Positions 1 to 11,776 of a stretch of 64,000 bases of DNA are shown here, piece after piece. A program made the translations under genes and the position numbers. The stretch covers positions 15,130,501-15,194,500 of the forward strand of contig NC_085128.1 of the NCBI RefSeq assembly GCF_030269925.1, given 5' to 3'. Source of the DNA: Bombyx mori (taxonomy: Eukaryota; Arthropoda; Insecta; Lepidoptera; Bombycidae). The notes beneath the pieces are model-generated. The model did not search any database. It was not told where the DNA came from and was given only the letters and a program-made list of their open reading frames with translations. Within the stretch, counting starts at the first letter, position 1; every line of letters starts with the position of its first letter.

Positions 1-1471
1 ATGGGCCCCTGAGCCGAGCACTTGATTTGATACTTTTGTCCCCTCGGATCCAGATGGGGTCGACGACCTCTGGACAAAGCGGCTCGGAGACTCCTAGCAC
101 CTCGTTGGTGGTAATTTATTGCTTCTAACGTCAAGTACTTTCAGATTATGCATCTACTATCACAAGGTTTCGTTTGGCTTAGGATATTTCACATTATTCA
201 TTTTATTATAGAGTGTTAAATGTAGCGATCAATAAAAAAGGAACTTGCTACAAAGGAAAATCATATTTATCGCCTCGTGATAAAATTCATAATCATGTGT
301 GATTGGTGGTGTGTTTAAAGCCATCCGTTAAACAAACAACGCATAGGAACTTGCATTAAGAATCAAAACAAATTAACATAATGTTGAATGGAATGTTTTA
401 ATTTTTTAAATACTCAATCAGCATAGGCGCTACGCTCTAAGTTCGCGCATACTTTTGTCTATAGTAAATTTATCGACCTCCAAATTGTGCTAAGTTTAAT
501 TAATGCTATTGAACTTGTATGAACACAATGATTGCATTCGATTGTGTCATTACGTAATCTTTTGACGGGTATGACAAAGCTCACGTTTAGAAGAACGAAA
601 GTTTTATATATTTAGTAAATTAGGTGTATTTTTTTAATCGAATTTGGAATTATTTTAGTTTTGTTAGACCTTTATGGTGAATTCGTATGTATTACCATAA
701 TTCTGCCTTTCTGCTTTGTGAAGCGATAGCCGTAATACAATATAATTTGAGACGCCCTCATGACTCAAGGTGGCGAAACGCGGTTCACATTGCGATCCCC
801 GTACGCCTCGGTAACACTTAAAACCATTTGGACTGTAAACTCGTCTGTTGATTTAAGAAAATAAAAATTACAAATGCATACTACTTACCATTACTATCCA
901 CAATTGGATTGTACCTATCGTTGAATACAGGTTCTATAATCCATAGAAAGTGTAAAAAAAAAACATAGTACAAGTATAAAAATTCTTCCAAACTCGCTAA
1001 TAGAGGAAAGACGGTGTAACTATTAACGAGGACCTGCAAATTTCGGCCGACCTTGACACGATAAATCGATGACGGCAGTTGTAAACTTCCTCTATCAGAT
1101 ATTTGACTTTTTTTTAATTCTCATTATCATCATGCGTGTTCGTTGACAAATTGACAGAATATTCTTTCAATACCTACCTACCTTGTGCCATTCCCGCAAT
1201 TAAGATGATCCTTGTAAAAGCCCATTTGTTAACCCATCACGCTGCTTAGGCTACCACTATTCACATTCTAGTCGTTGTAGTTCGGCGTAGGGTAGTCGGA
1301 AAAAATGCATTTAGTATTTTTTCCCTTTTCGCGAGTCAAACAATTAAAACAACTTTAAATGACTAAATATCGCGTTCTTTACTGTCATTACGTTATTTAA
1401 GACTTTCTGAATATTTCACAGTTTTCGTGGTCACGGAGTCTTTCATTATTACGATTATGAAATTGTAACAT
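1..1471. other. No gene seen; AT-rich with one old SINE scrap
   Basis: No recognisable gene. The first 115 bases are relatively GC-rich and unassigned. About 750-835 resembles the 3' half of Bm1 on the plus strand (CTCATGACTCAAGGTGGCG, then CGGTAACACTTAA) but is strongly diverged. The rest looks like unique AT-rich DNA. Confidence 0.5.
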
Positions 1472-1495
1472 GTCCTCCTCGCGTCGTTTTCCTTA

Positions 1496-1705
1496 TTACT
1501 GAGGGTCGAGACTCCCCCGCTGCATCAGTTTCTCCCATACGACTTCCCTCCATCTGCCGCGATCCTTTGCTTCATGAAGGGCATTATGGAAATTGATGCT
1601 CAGAGAAGATCGTACTTGGTCCGACCATCTCGTGAGACTGCGTCCTCTGGGACGTTTGCCATCTACCTTTCCTGTCACCATCAGCTGCTCAAGAAATTGT
1701 AACAT
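1496..1705 (-). pseudogene. RTE-clade retrotransposon, C-terminal end of reverse transcriptase
   Basis: The minus-strand frame of 69 codons ends in a stop. It contains GKVDGKRPRGRSLTRWSDQV followed by ALHEAKDRGRWREVV and a final SLDPQ. This arrangement (R-G-R-P/S-x-x-RW-x-D-Q, then a DRG-x-WR motif close to the stop) is typical of the region after the RT domain in RTE-type non-LTR elements of moths. Only the last part of the ORF is present, as expected for a 5'-truncated insertion. The ATG at 1705 is internal, not a real start. The noncoding 3' tail continues to about 1472 and resembles one end of the elements at 37591 and 44642. It has no coding function now. Confidence 0.75.
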
Positions 1706-1709
1706 GTAA

Positions 1710-3860
1710 GTCGTACTCGTAGAGGATCTTAGTTTATCCGGTATGCGATTCTAAACTCGTCGACCTGTCGGAAGGCATCCAATCGGCTTTATTATACGTT
1801 CGTTTTACCAGGATCCTACCTAATGGGTAGTACATGTAGTATATGCGGCTAAGGAATATAGGGCAATTTTTTTTATATGTTTTTGAAGTTTTGCTGTGCG
1901 GTCGGGTACGCGTCTTTTCACCTTCACCGGTTGTGTCATTTGAGATTTAGACTTCAATATTATGTTGCACCCGCGAGATTACGATGATCACGTGCTGAGT
2001 CAGTCGTTTGCCAGTCTCAGCTAAGCAAAAACATAATATTATATTTTAAATCAATCACATATGGCGCCTTATTGATCACTTTGTAAGATTCTCCTTAGAA
2101 TACTACAATAGATGTAAAATTTTAGCAATCAATAAATTTAAAACCAATGATTTCGCAATAAATTCGAATATAACTGAAGATCCAGTCAGTGCTCACAATG
2201 CAGCGGTGTCCCTCCGTCCAACAGGTTAATCACCGCCTCCGAACTGGTTCCAACGTCAGGAATGCACCAGCATCTAGCACAAGCCCACGCTTACATTGAG
2301 ACATATCAATTGCTTTAAGGCGGTTCACGATTTATCACAAGCATGTAATCAAAAGGTCTCGTTTGATTTATTGCGTGCCGCTTTGAAAAAAAATATGCTT
2401 GTTTAGTAGACTCGTTACGTCATAACATGTTTCTGAATTACTATTGAAGTTTTTATTTTGTTGATTTCAAGACAAGGTCATATTGCTGGTGTATACTGGT
2501 GTATGTTTATTCAGGTCATACATACATTGAAATTTAATTCGGTAATTATTACGGTGACCAGTTTCACTGAAATCAATGTCGCCAAAGACTATTAAAATTT
2601 TTGGCCAACATTTAATATGCTTATGACATAAATTTTAATTGGATTGCTTGCCTCTGGTAAAGTCACTAGAAAATAAAAGTGAAAGAATTCCTTTTAATTT
2701 ACGTGTGCCTACAGATATTCCAATAATGTTGCGGTTTTAGATAATTATCTCTCTAAATCCCATTAATCAATTCACACTTGCGACTTGCTGGTTTCTGTCC
2801 GGTCAAGTTGATCTTATGGACTTGGTCGGCGACATTCCGTCTCCAACGAAAACGAGAGTCGAACGACTGGAATGCAAACGTTATCGAATCAACCGGAATC
2901 GGACCCGGTGACAGAGATGGTCAATAAAGCCATCGGCACACTATCAGTTCGACAAGGCCGTCAAATTATCGTTACAGAGCATTATTTGTTTATAAATTGA
3001 TTACAATGATTATATTTCTAAGCAAATGTTTTTGTTTACTTTGAAACTTTTTAAAAACATAGTCCAATATAGTTTAACAACACTTCGTATGATCTCGTTA
3101 ATGTTTTTAAAATGCTGAAGATGTCCGATTTTTGTTTTAATCTATTTCTTTTTTACATTTTTGTTTATTTTACACGTCGATCTCGCAACAACCTACTACA
3201 GACTTCCAACCGTGAACACCCGTGAGCACACCGCACGTTCTTTTAATACCGCCCGCTGGTCCAAAAGCGCGTTCCTTTTTATCGTTCGTTCGCATGAATT
3301 TCGGTGCGTACAAGCCACGAGGAATTCCGTGTGTCCGAACCTTAAAACATTTTTAGCGTTTCGGTATCTGAAACGAGAATATAATTGGCATCGTATTTAT
3401 TTCTGGAAGCCATTCCGGGAGGGAACTTTCTTTGTCTCATTAAAATTAATGAAGTTGCTTCTCTGCTTTACGATTTTTTTCCGACGACAAGGCTTTCGGG
3501 TAAGGAGTCGCGATGCTTTATTAATCATCATCATCATCCCAAATAAAACTATATTGTAGAACTTTTTTCTATATTCATAACTCTAATTGAACAGCTAAAA
3601 CACTGGAATTACTGGAATATGGGGTATGACCCACCCAAAATCTTTGTAAAAAGACGTTTTAGACAGTTGGATAAAATATCGAAAGCGATCGGAGAGGTAT
3701 AGTCAACTACGCCTGAGATGAAAGGTCTCGCCCAGACCAGAACGCGAATGTAATCTATGTGCAGCCTCTCTCCATCCAAGAGACATATTGTGCTAAACTT
3801 TTTTGGAAACAATAAGTCTACTGCTATTAGTCTAGTAAATCACTCTCTGGTCCATATTCA
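1710..3860. other. Long stretch without a recognisable gene
   Basis: AT-rich, apparently unique DNA. The longest open frame (3161-3559, plus, 132 codons) has no recognisable motif, runs into low-complexity isoleucine codons near an ATC repeat at about 3526, and has no convincing start context. I treat it as chance. The segment 2800-2960 is richer in CG dinucleotides (CCGGAATCGGACCCGGTGAC) and unassigned. Confidence 0.5.
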
Positions 3861-3865
3861 TACCT

Positions 3866-4220
3866 GATCCTGTAGACCGAATGGTAAACAGTCGACTTCA
3901 CCCAAAACACGTCATTACGGATCCTCCCGATCCATTAACGGTGCTTTTAGGGACCACAAGTACCGGTCACCGTTCTCGTCGAACCCGTCGCTTGCGACGA
4001 AGGGCTCGACGAGCGAATTAACCCATAGACAGCTCACTGAGTTTCTCGCCGGATCTTCTCAGTGGGTCGCGTTTCCGATCCGGTGGTAGATTCTGCGAAG
4101 CACTGCTCTTGCTAGGGTCAGTGTTAGCACCACTCCGGCTTGAGCCCCGTGAGCTCACCTACTAGTTAAGGTTACGCTGAAATAGCCTCTCAAGGCTATC
4201 AGCTTAGGTAGGAAAAAAAA
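3866..4220 (+). mobile_element. Family B non-LTR 3' module, long copy
   Basis: One of about nine copies of a module with the core CCCACTGAGTTTCTCGCC, then GGGTCGCGTTTCCGATCCGG, GTGAGCTCACC and a tail GGTAGGAAAAAAAA. This copy is among the longest and includes upstream sequence with GGATCCTCCCGATCC, shared with the copy at 51375. The 3' end has a short hairpin (ATAGCC-TCTCAA-GGCTAT), the kind of structure a retrotransposon RT can recognise. Oligo-A tails and variable 5' ends show target-primed reverse transcription. It may be the 3' end of a silkworm LINE such as BMC1; the name is uncertain. Confidence 0.7.
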
Positions 4221-4689
4221 GGTCAATAAACCATATCCACGAAAAATTACATCGCTCTGTATCCGCGCTCAAAATGGACAAAACCCACCTGCTTACCTTT
4301 TTAATTAATATTCGTGTCTTTACAAAATCTTTAATCCATTTCTTATGCAACTGTAGAAATAACTATAGAAGTTGTAGAAATAATTTTGTTGTGTGAATAC
4401 TTACGTGAATACTTAAATAGTAACGTTCTCGAATAATTAGTAAGTAAGTACCTACTTTTCGATTTCCCAACGAGTCTCGTTTTAATTTTCACACGTGACC
4501 CGTCACGAGTGTGTATAAATAAAAGTTTGGCTCATTGTTTCCGCATCGTACGTAATTAAGTACAAAAGAATCTTGTGTGTGAAACGTTATATAATATTCA
4601 GGCGAACAGGTAACAGTGGTGTAATCGCACGTGTTGTTATTATGATAAATGAGAACATTAAACGTAAATATTTTAGTTGTTTTTTTTGA
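4221..4689. other. No gene seen
   Basis: AT-rich unique-looking sequence. No exon, RNA gene or repeat recognised. Confidence 0.45.
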
Positions 4690-4772
4690 ATTGCTTTTGT
4701 AGGGAGACTAGTACACACGGGCCACCTGATGGCGGGTGGTTACCATCGCTAATGGACGTCAACAATGACGCA
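4690..4772 (-). mobile_element. Family C LINE 3' tail, inverted fragment
   Basis: Plus-strand GGGCCACCTGATGGCGGGTG followed by a match to GGTTACCGTCGCTCATGGAC (here with changes) is the reverse complement of the family C tail. It is diverged, short and lies head-on to the better preserved copy at 4961. The open frame at 4677-4958 is only a chance read through it. Confidence 0.65.
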
Positions 4773-4960
4773 AAGTTAACTGTTAGCATCTGGAACGCTA
4801 TCGTTTTCAACTGTTATCCTTATCCTAGTATAGGAGGTCGGCGCTGCATATCCTCTTTTTCAATTCAGGCCTGTCATCTCTACATATTCCGTCGCTTATC
4901 CTTTTTTACACAGTCCATCCAACGAACGAGGACGAAAATCGAAAATATCAGTACTTAACA

Positions 4961-5073
4961 GTAGGCAGCGGCTTGGCTCTGCCCCTGGCATTGCTGAAGT
5001 CCATGGGCGACGGTAACCACTCACCATCAGATGGGCCGTATGCTCGTCTGCCTACAAGTGCTTTAAAAAAAAA
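4961..5073 (+). mobile_element. Family C LINE 3' tail
   Basis: It runs from GTAGGCAGCGGCTTGGCTCT through CCCCTGGCATTGCTGA and CCGTATGCTCGTCTGCCTAC to an oligo-A tail. This is the terminal ~110 bp of the element whose coding end is seen at 18731. It is strongly 5'-truncated and carries no coding potential. Confidence 0.8.
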
Positions 5074-5777
5074 TCAAACAGCTTACGCTTGTCATGGAAT
5101 TCGACTTAATTCCTGCCGCTTCATTTCGTATTCTGCTACGGTTCAAAATAACATTTTGTATTTGACATTTAAACTACCCACGTTTTAATTGTGAACAGTT
5201 TTTAGTCATTCCTCTGTCTCGACTTTATCTGAAGACTTTAATACCGTACGTTCCGTAGTGGAGATTTCGTGCATTCCCAACATCAACAAAACTAGTTATT
5301 CTGTAATAGCATTCATAATATCTTATGTTGTTACGCACATATGTAGGTACGGTTTTTTTTCTTTTTATGTAACGCAATATATCACCTGCAATCAGTGTGA
5401 ATTATTACTTCAATTGATACGGTACTAAATGGAAATTATTTTAAATGTATTCTATAGTCATGAAGAATACGTCCACAACAGATATGGAAAAATATTTCTC
5501 CATCTTAAAGCTTTTTAGTGATTTTTATTGCTTATTTATGTCGAAGATCTGACGGCCTATCTGATTTCAAATGAGTACCAGACCCCGTAGATCTCACACC
5601 GTGAATACCGTAAAGCACTTTGAGACATGAGGTTGAAATCTTCAAATGGGAAGGCATGACTGCTTTGTGATAGAAGTAGACAGGCAGGAACAGTGTAGTC
5701 TCTGTCAGATCAATTGAGACTAGGATCATAGCAGGGTAGTTATCAAACATAATTAATTGTATGTTATGTAGTTATTG
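5074..5777. other. No gene seen; possible old Bm1 scrap
   Basis: Mostly unique. About 5575-5660 shows a faint minus-strand Bm1 resemblance (GTGAATACCG, CACTTTGAGACATGAG, GACTGCTTTGTGATAGAAG) and would be an old degraded copy. Confidence 0.4.
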
Positions 5778-5785
5778 CCTTATAG

Positions 5786-6183
5786 CAGCGGTCGGGGTAT
5801 ATTACCCCAAATGGGCTAAAATTAAATTTTGGGGGTAACAATGAAACTTTTGTGATATAAAATATCATATGAATTTTAAAATAACAAGAAATTATCATTT
5901 ACTTATATTTTCTGTGGGGGCGATTTTTTTTCCTCAACTGTATATTACATATATCACTATTATTACCGTTATATATTACTAGGTTCCATTAATAAATTGA
6001 ATAAATGATGTTTAAATTAAATTTTTAGTTATTGTTTTCTTTTCAAAATTGTCATGGGGGCTATAATATAAAATATGCTAAAAAGAAGCGATTTCGTTTT
6101 TTTTTTGTTCTTCGCCATGGGGTAATATCCACTCACACAAAAATATTTTGGGGTAATAATTTAAAAATGTTCCCCGACCGCTG
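5786..6183. mobile_element. hAT-type MITE with 8-bp target duplication
   Basis: A 398-bp element bounded by perfect 12-bp terminal inverted repeats, CAGCGGTCGGGG and CCCCGACCGCTG. It is flanked on both sides by the same 8 bp, CCTTATAG (5778-5785 and 6184-6191). An 8-bp duplication and a CAG-type terminus are hallmarks of the hAT superfamily. The interior has runs of GGGG and T but no transposase frame, so it depends on a transposase made elsewhere. The intact duplication argues for fairly recent insertion. Confidence 0.88.
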
Positions 6184-6191
6184 CCTTATAG

Positions 6192-6888
6192 AGACATCGA
6201 AGCTAGCCAAGTTTAGGTAACAATTTTCTAGTTCGATCCGAAAATACACGTTCGAAATAAAACACAGAAATGGCCAATTAACAAACCAGTAATTTAATTT
6301 ATGAAAACCGGATTACGTGCTTGTGATCCTGTCTTCGTACGCGTGATTCGGTTCTAAATGTCACATGTCACACGCCAGGCGCGTATTGACTTAAAGCTTT
6401 TTAAATCCTGTCAACGATGATGAGTACGGTGCGCGCTCTTGGCCTAGTTGTCGTCACTCAGGTCTGACGAACGCGTAGTAGATAGTTCGTGCTATCAATG
6501 TGAGCAATTGTTTTCCCGAAACAGAATTTGTTTTTAACGTGACAATTGACAGCGCGTTGATATTAATAAAAAATCATTATTTTTGCTTTATATATGATTG
6601 CATGTACTATAATCAGAACGAACGCATCTAATGTGATTTTCTCTTTATATTTAAGAATGAGAAACTAGTCGCGATATGTGCAGTGTTGCTGCCCACCCAC
6701 AAGAAGGGCATACCGCTTGTACAAGGTACTAGGAATACGATGGATGACGTCATGTAACTTAATTAAGTACGTAGAGTGAAACAATTTTATGCCGACTGAG
6801 ATACAAATATTTGTAAAAAGTTGCCAAAAAAAGACAGTTTTTATGTAACGAAGTGTACGTTTTTAACACTGTCGTTAATCTATATATA
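6192..6888. other. No gene seen
   Basis: Unique-looking AT-rich sequence with a somewhat CG-richer patch at about 6420-6480. No exon or repeat recognised. Confidence 0.4.
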
Positions 6889-7151
6889 TAAATGAATTGC
6901 TGTTCGTTAGTATCGCTAAAACTCGAGAAAGATTTGGCTAATTTTGAATTATTTGTGGAAGTCCAGAGTAGGTTTAAAAGATAGATAATTATGAAAATGC
7001 TCAGAATTAAATAAAACTAACAATTTTGTTTTCCATTTGATGTGTTCCCCGTCGGACGGATTCCTTTTGTTTGTTTTAAGTTTATTTTATACAAAAGTTT
7101 AGGTCTTTTATTTATCAATTGAGGCACTACGAAGTCTGCTGGATCAGCTAG
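6889..7151 (+). mobile_element. Non-autonomous Helitron
   Basis: It starts TCTATATATATAAATGAATT after an A and ends GGATCAGCTAG before a T, fitting Helitron rules (5' TC, 3' CTRR, insertion between A and T, no target duplication). The inner sequence, with CGTTAGTATCGCTAAAACTC and TGAGGCACTACGAAGTCTGC, matches a common silkworm repeat as I recall it. No Rep/helicase coding is present. Confidence 0.7.
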
Positions 7152-9377
7152 TTATGAATGAAAATATACTGTAATACATCATAGTTACGACTTATAACTA
7201 AAGTCCGCGGAGTAAAAATCAATGTATTAGTTGATAAAGAAACATTTCGAAATACTTCTAACGAACATCATCGCCTTGATTTATTAAAAAGGTTCTAAAC
7301 AAATTAATATATAACACTTGAGCGCACGACAGTACGTACGCATGACAACCGCGGTTCAGTCACGAACGGGTTAATAAACTAAACGTGAATCACCCAAACT
7401 AATCTGTATGAATCATTCATTGATTACAATTCAGGCCGCGCGAAAATACCATACCTACGTAACATTGTTACCACACACATTGTCGTTGAATGCACATACT
7501 GATACGTGTGTTTTGATCTAACGCGTCGAATTGGAATGTTTTTGAATGTGTTGCATTGAGTATGATAGGGATGTCGACTCGATTTTTACTAATGAAATAT
7601 ATAATTTGGACATTGCATTTAAGTAGGTACTTACGTCATCAATTTTTAAGCTATTGCATAGCTTCTATCGCGGGCCTTGAGCGCGGCGACTGTATCAAGA
7701 AATTCCGTAACGAAAATAACCTGACACCCCCACTACGCCTACTATGTAGCTCGCGTTCTACACATTCACACGTTGCGCTGGTGTAGTGTTTGTGAATAAG
7801 CGCACGGCGCGGCGGCGTGACGTCGCACTGCATGAGCATCATAAAAAGTCTGCCCATCTCTCTCTCACGCGGTTTAGCTTTTGGGTGTGAAGGGGACAGC
7901 TAATGTTTATAAATATAGCGTGGTCTTATTTTTATTATTGTTTTAATATTAATTTATTATTGTCTAATTGTAATTGCATAATTTGATAAAAATGCTTTGC
8001 AATAGCTTTACCGTGGCAGTCCCCGAGTGCCACATGTCTTTTTTTTTATTTCGGATGTTAGAGAAAATAAATGTGACGTTTGCATCTCTAAAACATTAAT
8101 AACTACGTCGATTCACAACTTTAATGCTGTTGTCACAAAAAAAATATCATTTTATATCAAAAAGAATGCAGCATACAAATGAAATTATTCTGGGTTAATT
8201 GAAAACTAAACGAATTTGACAACACACTTACTGACAGTACTTATGAATACGAATATCATGTTCTATCTATTCAAGTGCCACTCCATTATTGAAGGTTGGC
8301 AATCAGCTCCTTAACTATTGCTTGTTTAAACCAAGTTTAAATTGACCTTATGCCTAATTCATACAAGTACTTTTGTGAATTTATTTTAAATTTATAAATA
8401 AATGAATCACTATTCGTTGTATAGAATATATTAACCATAGTCATTATGGTAAACGAATCACGACAATATAACATCTAAAGAGTCTATGTAAAGTCTGTGT
8501 TAAGAATAATAATAAATAGAATAAATTTCAAATGAACTGTTTGTATATTTTGACGAAATGTGGGGTATGGTATATCGTTGAAAAGAGTATAATTACATCG
8601 ATTGCCATAATAGTATTATATTATAAAATTACACAGAAATAATCTGATATTGATATTAACATTGAAAAGATTTGGTATAGATGTTTAGACAGACACCAGC
8701 CCCGGAAATACCATATTGATTTTTGTTTGTTTGTTTGTTTGAGCAGTCCCTTTTTAGACTAATGGTTCGATTTTGTTTTTAAAGCTCACTCAAAACTAGT
8801 ACGTGTTTTTTTTTTCATTTACGTTAACAGAACCAAAGACATAACCGATGTAAGGAGGCTTTAAATTTTTATTAAATTAATAATATTTGTTCCAAATTCA
8901 ATACAGATGCCGCTGCGGAGTCAACTTAGTATTTTATTAAGATATATCGACGTTTTAACAAAGTAACAGTTCGCGGTATAATTTTAATGACACGCAATGT
9001 CGTATTCATTCGAAGCCTAAGACAATGTAATTTGCTTCTCAATAATAATAAACAAAGAAAATTCGTTCTTTCTTCAACATTGTTGCTTTTTAAGAGCGTT
9101 CTTATGTAAAACAGGGACGGTATCGAATAAGTTCGACAAGAATTTCCTGAGGATTCAAGATGATATTTTTAACCGGCTTTGTATTGTGTGTGTACTACAA
9201 AACACGGATATTAAATTAATACCTGACGAAGACGCCTGCTCTGATAACAGGTTTGATTGATTTAGTTGAAGCGATATGTTTTTCGCTTAAGCTGTAATGG
9301 GATTAGAAATTGTATCTGGCTCAAATCAAACTTAAAAAAAAATCAAAAATTAATTAAATATTTTCAAATGATTTTTT
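7152..9377. other. Long stretch without a gene; one CG-rich island
   Basis: Mostly AT-rich unique DNA. About 7660-7870 is markedly CG-rich (GCACGGCGCGGCGGCGTGAC) with a CRE-like TGACGTCG. It could be a promoter-like island or part of an unrecognised element; short open frames on both strands there overlap and look like chance. A small (GTTT)n microsatellite sits near 8720-8741. Confidence 0.4.
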
Positions 9378-9610
9378 ACTGGTGGTAGGACCTGTTGTGA
9401 GTCCGCGCGGGTAGGTACCACCGCCCTGCCTATTTCTGCCGTGAAGCAGTAATGCGTTTCGGTTTGAAGGGTGGGGCAGCCGTTGTAACTATACTGAGAC
9501 CTTACAACTTATATCTCAAGGTGGGTGGCGCATTTACGTTGTAGATGTCTATGGGCTCCAGTAACCACTTAACACCAGGTGGGCTGTGAGCTCGTCCACA
9601 CATCTAAGCA

Positions 9611-9680
<70 letters not shown>
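9378..9680 (+). mobile_element. Bm1 SINE, 5'-truncated, very long A tail
   Basis: It begins ACTGGTGGTAGGACC and runs through the Bm1 body (GTGAAGCAGTAATGCGTTTC, CACTTAACACCAGGTGGGC) to CTAAGCAATA. A single uninterrupted run of 68 A follows (9613-9680). The tRNA-like head is missing. A tail this long suggests a very young insertion, or expansion of the tract. Nothing is encoded. Confidence 0.9.
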
Positions 9681-9682
<2 letters not shown>

Positions 9683-10670
9683 AACAATAATAAAACAGGA
9701 TCAATAGGGTCTTAACAAGTGTATGTTTAATTCAAGTAAAACTTTTGAACCAATAATTGTAAATAGACATTCTTTAACAAAAACCGACTTCAAATAGAAA
9801 AAAAAAGATATTCCAAAACCAATTAACTTACACTAAAAACAATAATCATCGAAATCGGTTGGCGTGATATTGAGTTATTGAGTTATTCATCTATTTGTCG
9901 CGCACGTACTTAATGCAAATTTAAGACTTATATAGTTTTCTCATGGATACCATTATCAGAATTGGACTAAATTGAAATGGGACCAAACGGGAAGCATCAG
10001 CTTTCTAATAAAAAAAGGATCATCAAAATAGATTCACCCAGTCAAAAGCTATGAGATAACAAACATAAAAAAACATACAGTCGAATTGAGAACCACTCCC
10101 CTTTTTGAAGTCGGTTAAATAAAATCTTTAAATGGTTTAATTGCAAAAAACCACTCGACCATACGTAATGATTTTTATGTGCGACTCAAAAATTTCCACC
10201 AGCGAAATAAATAAAAAATATATTACACAAACGAAGCGAACATTTTCGGAGAAATCGACTAACATATACGCAAATATGAGAGACTAAATTGTACGGCGCT
10301 GTGTCATGTTATTATATTTATGCATGCTGTGTGTATTTTGTATATACACACATATAATATTCTTTTCAATAAAGCAAGACACCTACCCAATACCGTCCCC
10401 ATTCTCAGGGGGCCCCTAAGGACCGACAATTTCTCTCACACATTTATTCGGTTTCCGTTATCGTGATCGTAACCAAAAAACCAGCAGCATTCTAATATCA
10501 TTAATGACATATTATATCATACCGTATTTGATTACCTATAATAAATGGTCATACTCAGTAAAAAAATGTTATTATAATTCGCTTTTTTTACTTTCCAAAA
10601 AGGCCTCAAATTCTTGTATGCCCAAGGACCCCAGCCTAATTTAAGACGTTCCTGCACCTACCACACCAAT
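9681..10670. other. No gene seen
   Basis: AT-rich, unique-looking DNA. It includes AAAACCGACTTCAAATAGAA and, about 300 bp later, TTGAAGTCGGTTAAATAAAA (inverted). This may be a further uncharacterised inverted-repeat element at about 9778-10126. Confidence 0.4.
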
Positions 10671-10678
10671 ATCTATAC

Positions 10679-11047
10679 CGGGGGTCGCCAACTTGATTGG
10701 AACCAAGATCTACTGTTTACTAATGTAACACTACAATCTACTAATGACATTTCTTGAAATTTAGTGAAACAATGTAGTTCAATATTCAAATAAGTAGTTT
10801 ATTGAAAAGATTAACACGTAAAGCTGAAATTATACATTAAAAGAGAAATATTGTGTCGAAGAGAGGATAAATAATGTAATGTAAATGGTCATTACAAATG
10901 ATACAAAATGAAGATGATGCGTTCAGCAATTGGTGATTACGTTGCGCGTTTTGTTCTATGTGTTTATATTTTTTGTCTTGCTACGATCGATTGAACTAAT
11001 AGCCACGATCGGCCGGTCGATCGCGATCTACCGGTTGGCCACCCCTG
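10679..11047. mobile_element. Second hAT-type MITE with 8-bp target duplication
   Basis: The left end is CGGGGGTCGCCAAC and the right end GTTGGCCACCCCTG, imperfect inverted repeats (canonical start probably CAGGGGT). The same 8 bp, ATCTATAC, flank both sides (10671-10678 and 11048-11055). The 369-bp size, terminus and duplication length fit hAT. CG-rich ends (GATCGCGATCTACCGG) bound an AT-rich middle with no transposase frame. Confidence 0.85.
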
Positions 11048-11055
11048 ATCTATAC

Positions 11056-11775
11056 CAACTTTGGTTGACGGGTAGAAAATGCTTTAGGCATTAATTCTGC
11101 CACTATACTCTTGCTGTGCGCCAAGTGTAGTCATTTTGGGGGAGTGTCGAATCTCCGAGCGTTTTTATCGTGTTGCTAGAGTAAAAAATGTACTACTATA
11201 TCAAAAAGTTGTCAGGTATTAATTTAAAATAATTCTTTATGGTTAAAATACTGAAAGATTTAAAGTTGACGATGACAGAAAAAAATAAAACAGTAAAAAA
11301 ATATATATTTTGTCAACCCTATTTGAGAACGCGTAGAAAGTGTGAGTTGCCATAAATTTTACAGCATGTACCCATGCCATAAGCGAGTGTAAATCTTTTA
11401 TTGTAAACAGTAATCACCAATTGTTGTTTGTTCGCATTGGAGTTTAATTTTTTCTCGTATAATTGAACGAATTGCTTGCTATGTAATGTATCGTGTATTC
11501 GAGGATGAACGAGTTCACAGCCCGCTTGGTGTTAATTGGTTACCGAAAACCGTAGATGTTGCTGCGTCACTCACCTTGAATGTATGGTCGACGCTATGAG
11601 AAGTGTGGGATAACCGTTAATAAATACAATTGAGATTGCCACCTCATGTCTCAAGCTGGGCAGCCGCGTTCACGTTATGATGTTCATACGTTCCGGTAAC
11701 CACTAGGGTGTGTAGGTTGATGCTAAGAGCACCGTGATGTCATTGACCCGTCTACGCAATAGGTAATAATAAATT
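11056..11775. other. No gene seen; old Bm1 scrap at the right end
   Basis: About 11640-11765 keeps order and words of the Bm1 3' half (CTCATGTCTCAAGCTGGGCAG, CCGGTAACCACTAGGGTG, CTACGCAATA) but is strongly diverged. The remainder is unique AT-rich DNA. Confidence 0.45.
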
Positions 11776-11776
11776 T

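Noticed and set aside
3161..3559. 132-codon plus-strand frame
   Set aside because: No recognisable domain, ends in an ATC microsatellite-driven isoleucine run, and AT-rich composition makes chance opening likely.
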